From positions 1-64,000 of the forward strand of contig JBDKKW010000002.1 in assembly GCA_039795895.1 (NCBI GenBank): DNA of 64,000 nt, written 5' to 3'. The DNA is from JBBTSQ01 sp039795895. GTDB taxonomy: Bacteria; Patescibacteriota; Minisyncoccia; Phycocordibacterales; JBAYGS01. The position numbers and the translations under genes were made by a program. Below the pieces are notes generated by a model. That model did not search any database. It was not told where the DNA came from and saw only the letters and a program-made list of their open reading frames with translations. This document shows, piece after piece, positions 40,913-48,086 of the stretch. Within the stretch, counting starts at the first letter, position 1, and each line of letters opens with the position of its first letter.

Positions 40913-41803
40913 ATGGTAATGTTTACTCAAAAATATAGTGGTCCCGCCTTTCGCTTTGTGTTTTTTGGCACCTCTTTTTTTGCTACCGAAATTTTAAACG
41001 CGCTCGAACAGTACGGACTCACTCCGAGCCTGCTTGTCGCCACTCCCGATGCCCCACAAGGCCGTCGATTGATTTTGACTTCTCCACCAACCAAGGTTTG
41101 GGCGGAAAGTCGAGGTATCCCCGTGTACCAGCCGACCACTCTCAAGGATGGTGAGGCGGTCAAACGGCTCGCGAGAGAAAATGCCGACATTTTTCTAGTA
41201 GCTTCATACGGCAAGATTATTCCGCAAGCAGTCTTTGAGTTACCAAAAAGAAAGACCCTCAATATTCATCCATCCCTTCTGCCAAAACTCCGCGGTGCTT
41301 CGCCTATTCAGACCGCTATTGTCTCTGACACTCGCGACACTGGAGTCACCATCATCCAAATCGATGAGAAGATGGACCACGGACCAATCGTCGCTCAAGA
41401 GAAATTAAATCTGAGTGAGTGGCCGGTAACGACCGCCGAGCTTAAGACTATTTCGGCAAAGAAATCAATCGAGATGTTGGTCAAAGCACTTCCTGACTGG
41501 CTTTCAGGAAAGCTTATCCCAACTCCTCAAAATGAATCCGAAGTCACCTTTACAAAGATGATCACCAAAGCCGAAGGCGAGATTGATCTCTCGGGCAACG
41601 CCTACCAAAATTTCCTCAAGATCAAAGCCTACACCCCGTGGCCAGGCACCTACTTTTTCGTCAAAAATGGCGACACACAAGTCCGCGTGATTATTAAAAG
41701 TGCAATTTACAAAAACAAGACTCTCGAAATTCTCCGTGTTATTCCCGAGGGCAAAAAAGAAATGAATTATTCGGATTTTTTGAAAGGTTTGCGAAAATCC
41801 TAA
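40913..41803 (+). CDS. fmt: Methionyl-tRNA formyltransferase
   Basis: Formylates initiator Met-tRNA with 10-formyl-tetrahydrofolate. The 296-residue protein has NIHPSLLPKLRGASPIQTAI (catalytic Asn and His) and the DTGVTIIQIDEKMDHGPI region with the catalytic Asp, then a C-terminal OB-like domain. Met at 40913 or 40919 may be the start. It forms an operon with def. Confidence 0.95.
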   Translation: MVMFTQKYSGPAFRFVFFGTSFFATEILNALEQYGLTPSLLVATPDAPQGRRLILTSPPTKVWAESRGIPVYQPTTLKDGEAVKRLARENADIFLVASYGKIIPQAVFELPKRKTLNIHPSLLPKLRGASPIQTAIVSDTRDTGVTIIQIDEKMDHGPIVAQEKLNLSEWPVTTAELKTISAKKSIEMLVKALPDWLSGKLIPTPQNESEVTFTKMITKAEGEIDLSGNAYQNFLKIKAYTPWPGTYFFVKNGDTQVRVIIKSAIYKNKTLEILRVIPEGKKEMNYSDFLKGLRKS

Positions 41804-41818
41804 GCTCTATGCTACAGT
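41789..41818 (+). promoter_or_regulatory. Candidate promoter for the 41863-42246 gene
   Basis: TTGCGA (41789-41794) and TACAGT (41813-41818), 18 bases apart, overlapping the end of fmt. Confidence 0.45.
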
Positions 41819-41862
41819 GCTTTTAGCACGTTCTTCAACATCCCAAAAGAGAAAGGTTTCGT

Positions 41863-42246
41863 ATGAGTAAGCCTCGGAAAAGCAATAAACCACAGACAAC
41901 CGGATTACCTCCAGCCATTCGTCCCAGCCAGGAAGTGATGGACCAATTCTGGAACGGTGTATTCAAACGTCTAGATGAGGTAATACCTGCTCCAGCCTCT
42001 CGGGTAGTTAATCATCGATTCGCCGAAGCCCCTGTCGTCGAAAAGTTCCCGAAGTATCTCATGAAGATCAACGGGCAAAGGAAATTCCTCTCGTTTGAAA
42101 GAGCCTACGTAATGTTTGATAGTGGATCCGACCAGGTAGAATTTGGTCGATATGTACTCGAAGCTGACTTTTCGGTCAGAAAAATGACCGACGAAGATAG
42201 GGAGGCAATTTCAGAAGCCGCTGAAAGATACAGCGATTCAAAATAA
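41863..42246 (+). CDS. Hypothetical protein (orphan gene)
   Basis: A 127-residue protein of unknown function. GAGAAAGG lies about seven bases before the ATG. The N-terminus is basic and proline-rich (SKPRKSNKPQTTGLPPAIRP) and the middle is beta-like (GQRKFLSFERAYVMFDSGSD). It has its own promoter and terminator. Confidence 0.7.
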   Translation: MSKPRKSNKPQTTGLPPAIRPSQEVMDQFWNGVFKRLDEVIPAPASRVVNHRFAEAPVVEKFPKYLMKINGQRKFLSFERAYVMFDSGSDQVEFGRYVLEADFSVRKMTDEDREAISEAAERYSDSK

Positions 42247-42252
42247 CCTTCG

Positions 42253-42283
42253 CCCGTCGCGAGTATACGCGACGGGTTTTTTA
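42253..42283 (+). terminator. Intrinsic terminator
   Basis: CCCGTCGCG/CGCGACGGG stem followed by TTTTTTATT. Confidence 0.9.
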
Positions 42284-42313
42284 TTGCCAAAATTACAAAG
42301 CTCGTGGTAGAGT
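42284..42313 (+). promoter_or_regulatory. Candidate promoter for the 42396-42866 gene
   Basis: TTGCCA (42284-42289) and TAGAGT (42308-42313), 18 bases apart, directly after the preceding terminator. Confidence 0.45.
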
Positions 42314-42395
42314 GATTTTGGCAACGTTCATTTAACAACACCCAGTAGTAGAAATGAGAATTTCACTACGGGGTACACAAAGAGAAAGGCAACCT

Positions 42396-42866
42396 ATGGG
42401 CAAGCCCCACATTCATGCTCAAAACTCGGTTAATCGCTGGGGAGGCAAAGTGGAAGACTATCTCCCCATCCACGAACTCTTGGATTCAAGCGCGGTCACC
42501 TTTGGTGACGTTCGACATCGGACACTGACTCACAACCAATGGTTTATCAGAACCATCCTACCTAAAGTCTTGGGGATTACTATCACCAATTCTGACGGCA
42601 AGACTGTATCCACAATCGAAATCGCTGAGTGGCATGTGCTGGAGGATTTTGGCAACAAATTCATCCCCGCGGTGAGCGATTATTTGGCTCAAATTCCACT
42701 CAAACCATGGATGGACAATGCCAGAGACGGTGAGACTCCACCAAGCAGAGACTGGGCTCCGAAAAGTAATGAGGAAGCCCTCGAGTTCCTGAGAAATGGT
42801 CCGAAAGACCCCGTGGAGGTGGAACGCAGTGCTTGTTGGGATGCTCCTCCGGGGACCATGGACTAA
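42396..42866 (+). CDS. Hypothetical protein (orphan gene)
   Basis: A 156-residue soluble protein of unknown function starting MGKPHIHAQNS, with AGAGAAAGG before the ATG. The frame is open 14 codons further, through the Shine-Dalgarno region. Tryptophan-rich (EIAEWHV, SRDWAPKS). It has its own promoter and terminator. Confidence 0.7.
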   Translation: MGKPHIHAQNSVNRWGGKVEDYLPIHELLDSSAVTFGDVRHRTLTHNQWFIRTILPKVLGITITNSDGKTVSTIEIAEWHVLEDFGNKFIPAVSDYLAQIPLKPWMDNARDGETPPSRDWAPKSNEEALEFLRNGPKDPVEVERSACWDAPPGTMD

Positions 42867-42890
42867 TCCGACTCTTTTGCTTATTCACAA

Positions 42891-42916
42891 CCTCGCCTTG
42901 CTGGCGGGGTTTTTCT
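42891..42916 (+). terminator. Intrinsic terminator
   Basis: CTCGCC/GGCGGGG stem followed by TTTTTCTTTT. Confidence 0.75.
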
Positions 42917-42932
42917 TTTGTCCGCACAAAAG

Positions 42933-42963
42933 AAAAACCCCGTACGGAAAATACCGTACGGGG
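42933..42963 (-). terminator. Intrinsic terminator of the 42984-43838 gene
   Basis: ACCCCGTACGG/CCGTACGGGGT stem with a T-run on the minus strand. Confidence 0.9.
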
Positions 42964-42983
42964 TGCGAGAGAACATCAATCAA

Positions 42984-43838
42984 TCAGTGGCGAGGAGGAA
43001 TGGGAGGATTTTCTCGCAAATAAAGCCAGACTGAAAATACATACCAGTCCAGCCAGGCGAAGACTGCTCCACCTACCCCACCGACACACGTACCAAAGGC
43101 AAGCGACTCTGTCCGCACGCCGACATAAAAGCCAGCGAGCATCCCGAGTGCTACCGAGACACTGTATACCAGTCGCTCGTCGGTATGTGCCGACTTCAAC
43201 AGCGCCACGAAGTGACCCCAGAACCAACTGATCACTTTCGGCACAGATTCAAGAATCCACGCGAGGAGCCCGATCACTTTGAGCGCATAAAACACAACCC
43301 AACCGTGAGACAACAAAAGATTCGTGGCGAGCTTCAAATGCTTGATACTTCGCCAAACCTTTTCCCTGTCAGAGATCGTACCAATCGTACCTGAAAGGTC
43401 ATTGGAGAGCACCCAAAGATAAGAAATAATCATGGATGCCATAATAAAAACACAGTGTGTGGTGGTCATATCGGCCTTACTACCTAACTCTAATATTCGA
43501 CTATAAAGGACGTAATACCACAGAGTAGCAAATACAGCAGACTGTCCAAACCACACTCCAAAAAAGAGAATAAATAGGCGAATCTGATACCTCGTAAGCT
43601 TCTGCATGTGTTTCTCGTACCGAGTCTTCTTTTTCATCAACTCGGCCCTCATGATCGCAAGACGATCTTTGACCGCAAGAGCGAAGCCTTTGAGATCAGC
43701 CGAGACCCAAGCGCAGGCCGTGCCGAAGATGAAGGCAAGAACGACGAGAACGTGGTTGGCACGAAAAGCCAGAGCCAGCAGGGTGAAGATTGCACCGATT
43801 GAGGCACACGAGATGAGACGATGTCCAATTGAGTTCAT
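42984..43838 (-). CDS. Polytopic membrane protein (orphan gene)
   Basis: A 284-residue protein with about six membrane helices in two groups around charged cytoplasmic stretches (VKDRLAIMRAELMKKKTRYEKH). No transporter motif is recognised. It starts at MNSIGHR, preceded by GGAAAGG, and has a canonical promoter and terminator. The C-terminal pair of helices is glycine-rich (GVRTESLAFGTCVGGVGGAV). Confidence 0.75.
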   Translation of the reverse strand: MNSIGHRLISCASIGAIFTLLALAFRANHVLVVLAFIFGTACAWVSADLKGFALAVKDRLAIMRAELMKKKTRYEKHMQKLTRYQIRLFILFFGVWFGQSAVFATLWYYVLYSRILELGSKADMTTTHCVFIMASMIISYLWVLSNDLSGTIGTISDREKVWRSIKHLKLATNLLLSHGWVVFYALKVIGLLAWILESVPKVISWFWGHFVALLKSAHTDERLVYSVSVALGMLAGFYVGVRTESLAFGTCVGGVGGAVFAWLDWYVFSVWLYLRENPPIPPRH

Positions 43839-43908
43839 TTGAGTTCCTTTCCAACTGATTTTGTTTTTGAGTAAAACACGGGGTTTTATCTCGACTGTTC
43901 CGCAGTAG

Positions 43909-43937
43909 AGATTACACATAAACTACTATATTGTCAA
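43909..43937 (-). promoter_or_regulatory. Sigma70-type promoter for the 42984-43838 gene
   Basis: TTGACA (43932-43937) and TAATCT (43909-43914) on the minus strand, 17 bases apart. Confidence 0.7.
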
Positions 43938-43941
43938 TACG

Positions 43942-43982
43942 AAAAGCCCCGGAAAATCGTTGCGATTTTCCGGGGCTTTTTC
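43942..43982 (-). terminator. Terminator after the cyclophilin gene
   Basis: AAAAGCCCCGGAAAATCG/CGATTTTCCGGGGCTTTT, a perfect 18-bp stem with loop TTG; it can act in both directions. Confidence 0.9.
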
Positions 43983-43986
43983 CTGT

Positions 43987-44021
43987 CTTTTGTCTGTGTT
44001 CTGTTGTCTATTATCTAACTT
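43987..44021. repeat. Five-unit heptamer repeat at the cyclophilin stop codon
   Basis: CTTTTGT, CTGTGTT, CTGTTGT, CTATTAT, CTAACTT. The stop codon of the cyclophilin gene (44011-44013) lies inside the array. Confidence 0.9.
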
Positions 44022-44655
44022 CGATCGACTTCACCACAATCGCCGTCTCAGGAATATCATTCTGTCCTGTTCGTACATTTTCTATTTTATCCACCACATC
44101 CATTCCCTTCACCACTTTACCGAAGACTGTATGATGTCCATCAAGCCATGGAGTCGAAGGCGCGGTCACAATGAAAAATTGTGAGCCGTTGGTATTTGGT
44201 CCTGAGTTTGCCATCGCGAGTACGCCACGTACCAGCTTCTCACTATTGATTTCATCCGCAAATGCATAGCCCGGACCACCACGACCATACAATGTCTTAT
44301 CATCACCCTTTGAAAGCGGATCACCACCTTGGATCATAAAGCCTTTGATCACGCGATGGAACTTGGTCAAATTGTAAAAATCCTTCTGTGCGAGAGCAAC
44401 AAAATTTGCTACGGTCTTTGGCGCTTTGTCAGCAAAGAACGCAATTTCGATATCGCCCGATGTCGTGTGCAAAATCACTCCAGTTGGGTTTTTAATTTCA
44501 GTTGGTTTAGTTGGTTCGGTCATAGTTTCTTTTTTTATTTCATTAGTTGCGGTGGTACCTTGAGTTTCAATACGTGGTTTGTTGTAGATACCCACGATCA
44601 AGCCAAGTGCTAACACTACCACAACTGCCCAAACAATAGTCGCATTATGTGACAT
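44011..44655 (-). CDS. Membrane-anchored cyclophilin-type peptidyl-prolyl isomerase
   Basis: Catalyses cis-trans isomerisation of prolyl bonds, probably on extracytoplasmic proteins. The 214-residue protein has an N-terminal signal anchor (IVWAVVVVLALGLIVGIY), a short linker and a cyclophilin domain with FHRVIKGFMIQGGDPLSKG and NGSQFFIVTAPSTPWLDGHH. The catalytic Arg of FHRV is present. The last codons and the stop lie in a heptamer repeat. Confidence 0.93.
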   Translation of the reverse strand: MSHNATIVWAVVVVLALGLIVGIYNKPRIETQGTTATNEIKKETMTEPTKPTEIKNPTGVILHTTSGDIEIAFFADKAPKTVANFVALAQKDFYNLTKFHRVIKGFMIQGGDPLSKGDDKTLYGRGGPGYAFADEINSEKLVRGVLAMANSGPNTNGSQFFIVTAPSTPWLDGHHTVFGKVVKGMDVVDKIENVRTGQNDIPETAIVVKSIEVR

Positions 44656-44685
44656 TACTTTTTAAAAATTACTACTAATTGAGTA

Positions 44686-45069
44686 TTATTCTGCATCACC
44701 CTCTCCTCCCGTCATACCCTTAAACATATTCTTAATCTTCTGCCCTCCTCGACGCAACAACGAAAGCTTTTTTGTCTTATTACTTCGAAGCTCAGCGAGC
44801 ATTTGATCTTTTACCACATCAATCGCAGCATAGAGATCAGACTCCTCTGCTTCCGCTCGAAAACTTTTACCTCCCACATGGAGATTGATTTCCGCTCGAA
44901 AGACGTCGCCTGATTTATGATGTTTACTGACCTTCCCCAACTCGACATAGCACATCGCTGAGTCATCGGTTGAGGCAACAAATTTATCAAAAGCAGTCAG
45001 TCGCTTTGCCAAATACTCTGAGATGGCTGTCGTAAGCTCCATCTGCGTTGCTTTGACGTTTGTTTTCAT
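44686..45069 (-). CDS. hpf: Ribosome hibernation-promoting factor, short form
   Basis: Binds the 30S decoding region and inactivates ribosomes in stress or stationary phase. The 127-residue protein has the HPF/RaiA fold: MKTNVKATQMELTTAISEYLAKRL, then EINLHVGGKSFRAEAEESDLYAAIDVVKDQM. It lacks the long C-terminal dimerisation domain; the tail is basic (RRGGQKIKNMFKG). It starts at ATG 45069 without a Shine-Dalgarno sequence. Confidence 0.92.
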   Translation of the reverse strand: MKTNVKATQMELTTAISEYLAKRLTAFDKFVASTDDSAMCYVELGKVSKHHKSGDVFRAEINLHVGGKSFRAEAEESDLYAAIDVVKDQMLAELRSNKTKKLSLLRRGGQKIKNMFKGMTGGEGDAE

Positions 45070-45146
45070 AGGATTACTTTAATTAACTGTTAACCCTCTT
45101 ACACTCTAAGTATACCAAATAAGTAGCCGAAAAAGAACACGTATTG

Positions 45147-45371
45147 TTACACAATATCCACCGAAATAATCTTTGATGGAGACTGATGCCCACTGACGAT
45201 TCGTATCGCTTTTGCTCGCGGACCGAAATGTTCCCGCACAAGCGCAAGCACTCGCGTGTTCGCTCGATTTTGTTCCGCCGGCTCTTTTACCCGTATGTCA
45301 AAATGATCGTCCGCTATTTTGGTAAATTGCTCCTCTTTTGAGTCGGGAGTAACTTTGAGTTTGATATACAT
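45147..45371 (-). CDS. DUF167 (YggU) family protein
   Basis: A 74-residue protein with the family pattern: IKLKVTPDSKEEQF, then VKEPAEQNRANTRVLALVREHFG and a C-terminal VSGHQSPSKIISV. Family members are small, conserved and of unknown biochemical role. Length is typical. A heptamer repeat lies eight bases upstream of the start. Confidence 0.9.
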   Translation of the reverse strand: MYIKLKVTPDSKEEQFTKIADDHFDIRVKEPAEQNRANTRVLALVREHFGPRAKAIRIVSGHQSPSKIISVDIV

Positions 45372-45378
45372 ATATGGA

Positions 45379-45406
45379 AGTATGCAGTAAAAAGTAAAAT
45401 GTATAA
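45379..45406. repeat. Four-unit heptamer repeat upstream of the DUF167 gene
   Basis: AGTATGC, AGTAAAA, AGTAAAA, TGTATAA. Confidence 0.85.
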
Positions 45407-45416
45407 AGGATAGAAA

Positions 45417-45440
45417 AAACCGCCCCTTTCGGAACGGTTT
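45417..45440 (-). terminator. Intrinsic terminator of the SPFH-like pair
   Basis: AAACCG/CGGTTT with an inner CC/GG pair, and a T-run on the minus strand. Confidence 0.65.
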
Positions 45441-45455
45441 GTGAGCTGAAAAGTC

Positions 45456-45923
45456 TTACTGACTTTGCTGATACTCATTGAGGATCAGAATGAACGGGTA
45501 TCGCCTACCCGTGTAGGCATAGCCTCGCAAAATATCCTTCATCCCGCGATGCTCTTCGTGATAGCCGAAGTTGAACGACAGTCGATTGGCCCACCAGTAA
45601 TACCAGAAGCCTTCGGTTGCCACGAATTCTCGCCAGCCTCGCACATTGAATTGCACCAGTTTGGCATTGTATCCGCGACCAGCCGATGAGACTTCGACTC
45701 TAATCGGTCGAGTGTCGATCTTTACCACTACCACCCACGGGGCAGTAATGTGCCATCCGCCAGTCTCCTGAAGCCACACATCACCCGTAATATAATTTCG
45801 GGCAATACCCGCTTGCGTGGGTTCGGTGTAGTTGAGGAGTGCACAGTAGCCAATGAGGATAAGCAGAGACGTTCCACCCCCGAGACCTACCCACTTTTGC
45901 CACTTGAGAAGAAAGTCTTTCAC
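45456..45923 (-). CDS. SPFH/band-7-like membrane protein, paralogue B
   Basis: A 155-residue protein with one N-terminal membrane helix (GGGTSLLILIGYCALLNY) and an extracytoplasmic or cytoplasmic domain. It reads RNYITGDVWLQETGGWHITAPWVVVVKIDTRPIRVEV, then NAKLVQFNVRGWREFV. The same order of elements occurs in the next gene, so the two are paralogues. The pattern resembles a short SPFH (prohibitin-like) domain. It starts with GTG, four bases into the end of the upstream gene, so translation is coupled. Confidence 0.65.
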   Translation of the reverse strand: MKDFLLKWQKWVGLGGGTSLLILIGYCALLNYTEPTQAGIARNYITGDVWLQETGGWHITAPWVVVVKIDTRPIRVEVSSAGRGYNAKLVQFNVRGWREFVATEGFWYYWWANRLSFNFGYHEEHRGMKDILRGYAYTGRRYPFILILNEYQQSQ

Positions 45924-46477
45924 TTCTTTCCTTGTGGTTGAGGGTGAGTCGCCGGTTGATTAGGAGTCGCAACCTGCACACGGATCGGCTGAACCGGCTG
46001 TGTCGGCAGTTGACCTTGATTGGGTTGAAGCACGCTGACCACCGTCAGAAACGGACAGTCGCGTCCCTCATCACGATCAAAGGCGTATGACTTGAGAATT
46101 TCAAGCATACCACTAGTGAGATCTCCCGCATCACGCCCATGCCAATCAATAAAGGTTCTCAAACCTTCAGGATTAAACCTGACCAACTTCGCATTCAAGA
46201 TGCGTGAATTTGCACTGATGGTCACCTGATGAGGACGGAGGTCGATGGTGTGCACACTATTAATAACAGGTGTGCGAGTATACCATCCCGGCCGATCGAT
46301 CGTCTCAATCTGGCCGGTGATACGGTTGTAGTTGAATCCGAGCTCGTGGACATCAACGTCAGTAACCCACCACATCCGCCAAGCCCCCACACCCAAGACA
46401 CCGACCACAATAACCACACCCAGAAAAACCAGCAATTTGAAACCAAGGCTGGAGTCGGAGTTTGAATTTGAGTTCAT
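45920..46477 (-). CDS. SPFH/band-7-like membrane protein, paralogue A
   Basis: A 185-residue protein with a membrane helix (LLVFLGVVIVVGVLGVGAW) and a domain reading NYNRITGQIETIDRPGWYTRTPVINSVHTIDLRP and NAKLVRFNPEGLRTFI, matching its partner. The tail is rich in Pro and Gln. AGGA precedes the ATG, and a canonical promoter lies at 46547-46574. SPFH proteins form membrane scaffolds; membership here is by pattern only. Confidence 0.65.
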   Translation of the reverse strand: MNSNSNSDSSLGFKLLVFLGVVIVVGVLGVGAWRMWWVTDVDVHELGFNYNRITGQIETIDRPGWYTRTPVINSVHTIDLRPHQVTISANSRILNAKLVRFNPEGLRTFIDWHGRDAGDLTSGMLEILKSYAFDRDEGRDCPFLTVVSVLQPNQGQLPTQPVQPIRVQVATPNQPATHPQPQGKK

Positions 46478-46546
46478 TTTTTTCCTTTTCTTTCTTTGTT
46501 TGTTACAGTACCGCGCCAGAAAAAGCTCTAGCGTATTCCATTTACT

Positions 46547-46574
46547 ATTATACACATAAATACAAAGGTGTCAA
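46547..46574 (-). promoter_or_regulatory. Sigma70-type promoter for the SPFH-like pair
   Basis: TTGACA (46569-46574) and TATAAT (46547-46552) on the minus strand, 16 bases apart. A second promoter points the other way 17 bases on. Confidence 0.8.
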
Positions 46575-46590
46575 TAGATTCACTTTTCGC

Positions 46591-46619
46591 TTGCAATTAC
46601 TCATAAAATATGCTATACT
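46591..46619 (+). promoter_or_regulatory. Sigma70-type promoter for the 46653-46904 gene
   Basis: TTGCAA (46591-46596) and TATACT (46614-46619), 17 bases apart. Confidence 0.75.
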
Positions 46620-46652
46620 CTCCACAGATTCAAGCTCTGTCCCACGAAAATT

Positions 46653-46904
46653 ATGAAAAGATTCGCAAAGATCCTCGTGCTCACGATCATCCTGGCCTCG
46701 GTCGCAGTGGTCCACCACCATCACCGTAAGGAAATGGCACGGAAGCAGGCTATCGCGCAATTCCTCAAGTTCGTGAACGAGGAAATGCCGAAGCTCAACG
46801 AAGCAGACAAACGGCGAGGCTTCGTTGAATTCCCCGACATCCCCTTCCCGGTCATCACCGAAGAGGCCCCGAAGGTCCCCGCAAATGAGGCCTTCACCAA
46901 GTAG
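46653..46904 (+). CDS. Small membrane-anchored or secreted protein
   Basis: An 83-residue protein with a basic N-terminus and one hydrophobic helix (FAKILVLTIILASVAVV) followed by HHHHRKEMARKQ and an acidic, proline-rich tail. It may be a signal anchor or an uncleaved signal peptide. No family is recognised. It has its own promoter and terminator. Confidence 0.65.
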   Translation: MKRFAKILVLTIILASVAVVHHHHRKEMARKQAIAQFLKFVNEEMPKLNEADKRRGFVEFPDIPFPVITEEAPKVPANEAFTK

Positions 46905-46917
46905 CACTCCTGCTACA

Positions 46918-46942
46918 CCCCACAGTCACTCTGTGGGTTTTC
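46918..46942 (+). terminator. Intrinsic terminator
   Basis: ACCCCACAG/CTGTGGGT stem followed by TTTCTTTTT. Confidence 0.85.
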
Positions 46943-46991
46943 TTTTTGAAAATTAAAACCGATCGATTTGGTCGAACGGTTTGTTGCAATC

Positions 46992-47249
46992 TCACTTCGC
47001 TTTCTTCTTTTTTTTCTTTGCCGGCACGACCACAAACTCACTGGGGTCATACCACGCCTCGTGTCCACCTTTGTGTTGCACCTTGTAGCACAAGCCGTGC
47101 GCATCACTGTGGGTAATGACGGTTCCCGTGATTTTCCACCGACGCTTTTCCCACGCTCCATCTGTCCACTCACTGCGCTTGTCGTGGTTGGGCTTGGTGG
47201 TTCGCACTGTGGTCCCGGGCGAAACGGGCGGATATTTCTTGGTGGCCAT
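46992..47249 (-). CDS. Small basic orphan protein
   Basis: An 85-residue protein starting MATKKYPPVSPG, with AGAAAGGA before the ATG. It is beta-like, with SH3-like spacing (GTTVRTTK, RRWKITGTVITHSDAHGLCYKVQ, EAWYDPSEFVVV), and a lysine-rich tail of nine basic residues that suggests nucleic-acid binding. The fold is an inference. Confidence 0.65.
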   Translation of the reverse strand: MATKKYPPVSPGTTVRTTKPNHDKRSEWTDGAWEKRRWKITGTVITHSDAHGLCYKVQHKGGHEAWYDPSEFVVVPAKKKKKKAK

Positions 47250-47481
47250 ACAGAATCCTTTCTTGTATTTATCTTGGTTGCAGAACAATTCAGACGAAAA
47301 CGTAGCACACAATACCATACAAATCAAATGGGTCGACAGATGACTCTTGACAAACAATCTATAGTATGCTAGCTTGCAGACATCCGGAACTAATTTCGGA
47401 AAACTCAAGCGTAAGACGCATACTTAGGCGTTTTGGCATGGGAGCACATCGAAAACAAAAAAGAAAGAAAAGGATAGTATT

Positions 47482-47961
47482 ATGAAAAAGCAAGCGTTCC
47501 TCGGCGGTTCATGCAACCCCACCGTCTGGCGTGCCGAGATCGCGATCCCTGCCTTTTTGGCTGCGGGTGTCGCCTTCTACAACCCCCAGGTGGATGATTG
47601 GAACGAAAAGGACGCCGCCTACAAGGCCGCGGGCATTGTCGGAGGCATCACGGAAGTCGAGGGCAACGAAAAGCGTGATTCGCAAGAACTGCTTTTCGTC
47701 ATCGACAGTCAGACCCGGGCCATCGCCTCGATCCTCGAAGCGACCGAATATGCCGCGAGTGGTCGCCAGGTCACACTGGTGATCAACAACATCCCGGACG
47801 GCACAGTGGTCGAAAATCAGACCATCACCGGACGCGAGCTGAAGGATCTGAATCGCGCTCGGTCGTATCTCCTGGATGTGGCCAAGCGCCACTCGGGAAA
47901 CGTCAGCGTGTTTCCGGACGTCGAGAGCGCTGTCGCTCACCTCATCGAAAAACTCAAGTAA
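47482..47961 (+). CDS. Nucleoside 2-deoxyribosyltransferase-like protein
   Basis: A 159-residue protein with the pattern of the Nuc_deoxyrib_tr_3 group: AFLGGSCNPTVWR at the N-terminus, YNPQVDDWNE at about residues 34-43, LFVIDSQTRAIASILEATEYA in the middle and VTLVINNIPDG after it. Family members act on nucleoside N-glycosidic bonds; the substrate here is unknown. AAAGGA precedes the ATG. It is an isolated gene with its own terminator. Confidence 0.75.
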   Translation: MKKQAFLGGSCNPTVWRAEIAIPAFLAAGVAFYNPQVDDWNEKDAAYKAAGIVGGITEVEGNEKRDSQELLFVIDSQTRAIASILEATEYAASGRQVTLVINNIPDGTVVENQTITGRELKDLNRARSYLLDVAKRHSGNVSVFPDVESAVAHLIEKLK

Positions 47962-48050
47962 GCTTTTGTCTGCCTACGGGTAGACGAGAGCAAGTATGTT
48001 TCTGCCAAACTAGCTTTTGGTGGAAAGATACCGTCTGCCCTGCAGACAAA

Positions 48051-48082
48051 ACACCGTCGGCACATTTGTGCTGGCGGTTTTT
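48051..48082. terminator. Terminator between convergent genes
   Basis: ACCGTCGGCAC/GTGCTGGCGGT stem followed by TTTTTTA. On the minus strand it is read from the 948-residue gene. Confidence 0.8.
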
Positions 48083-48086
48083 TATT

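Noticed and set aside
8473..48082. Integron-like cassette array, because many single genes each have a trailing hairpin
   Set aside because: The hairpins are ordinary intrinsic terminators with T-runs and no common attC-like core; genes lie on both strands and each has a promoter; no tyrosine integrase is present.
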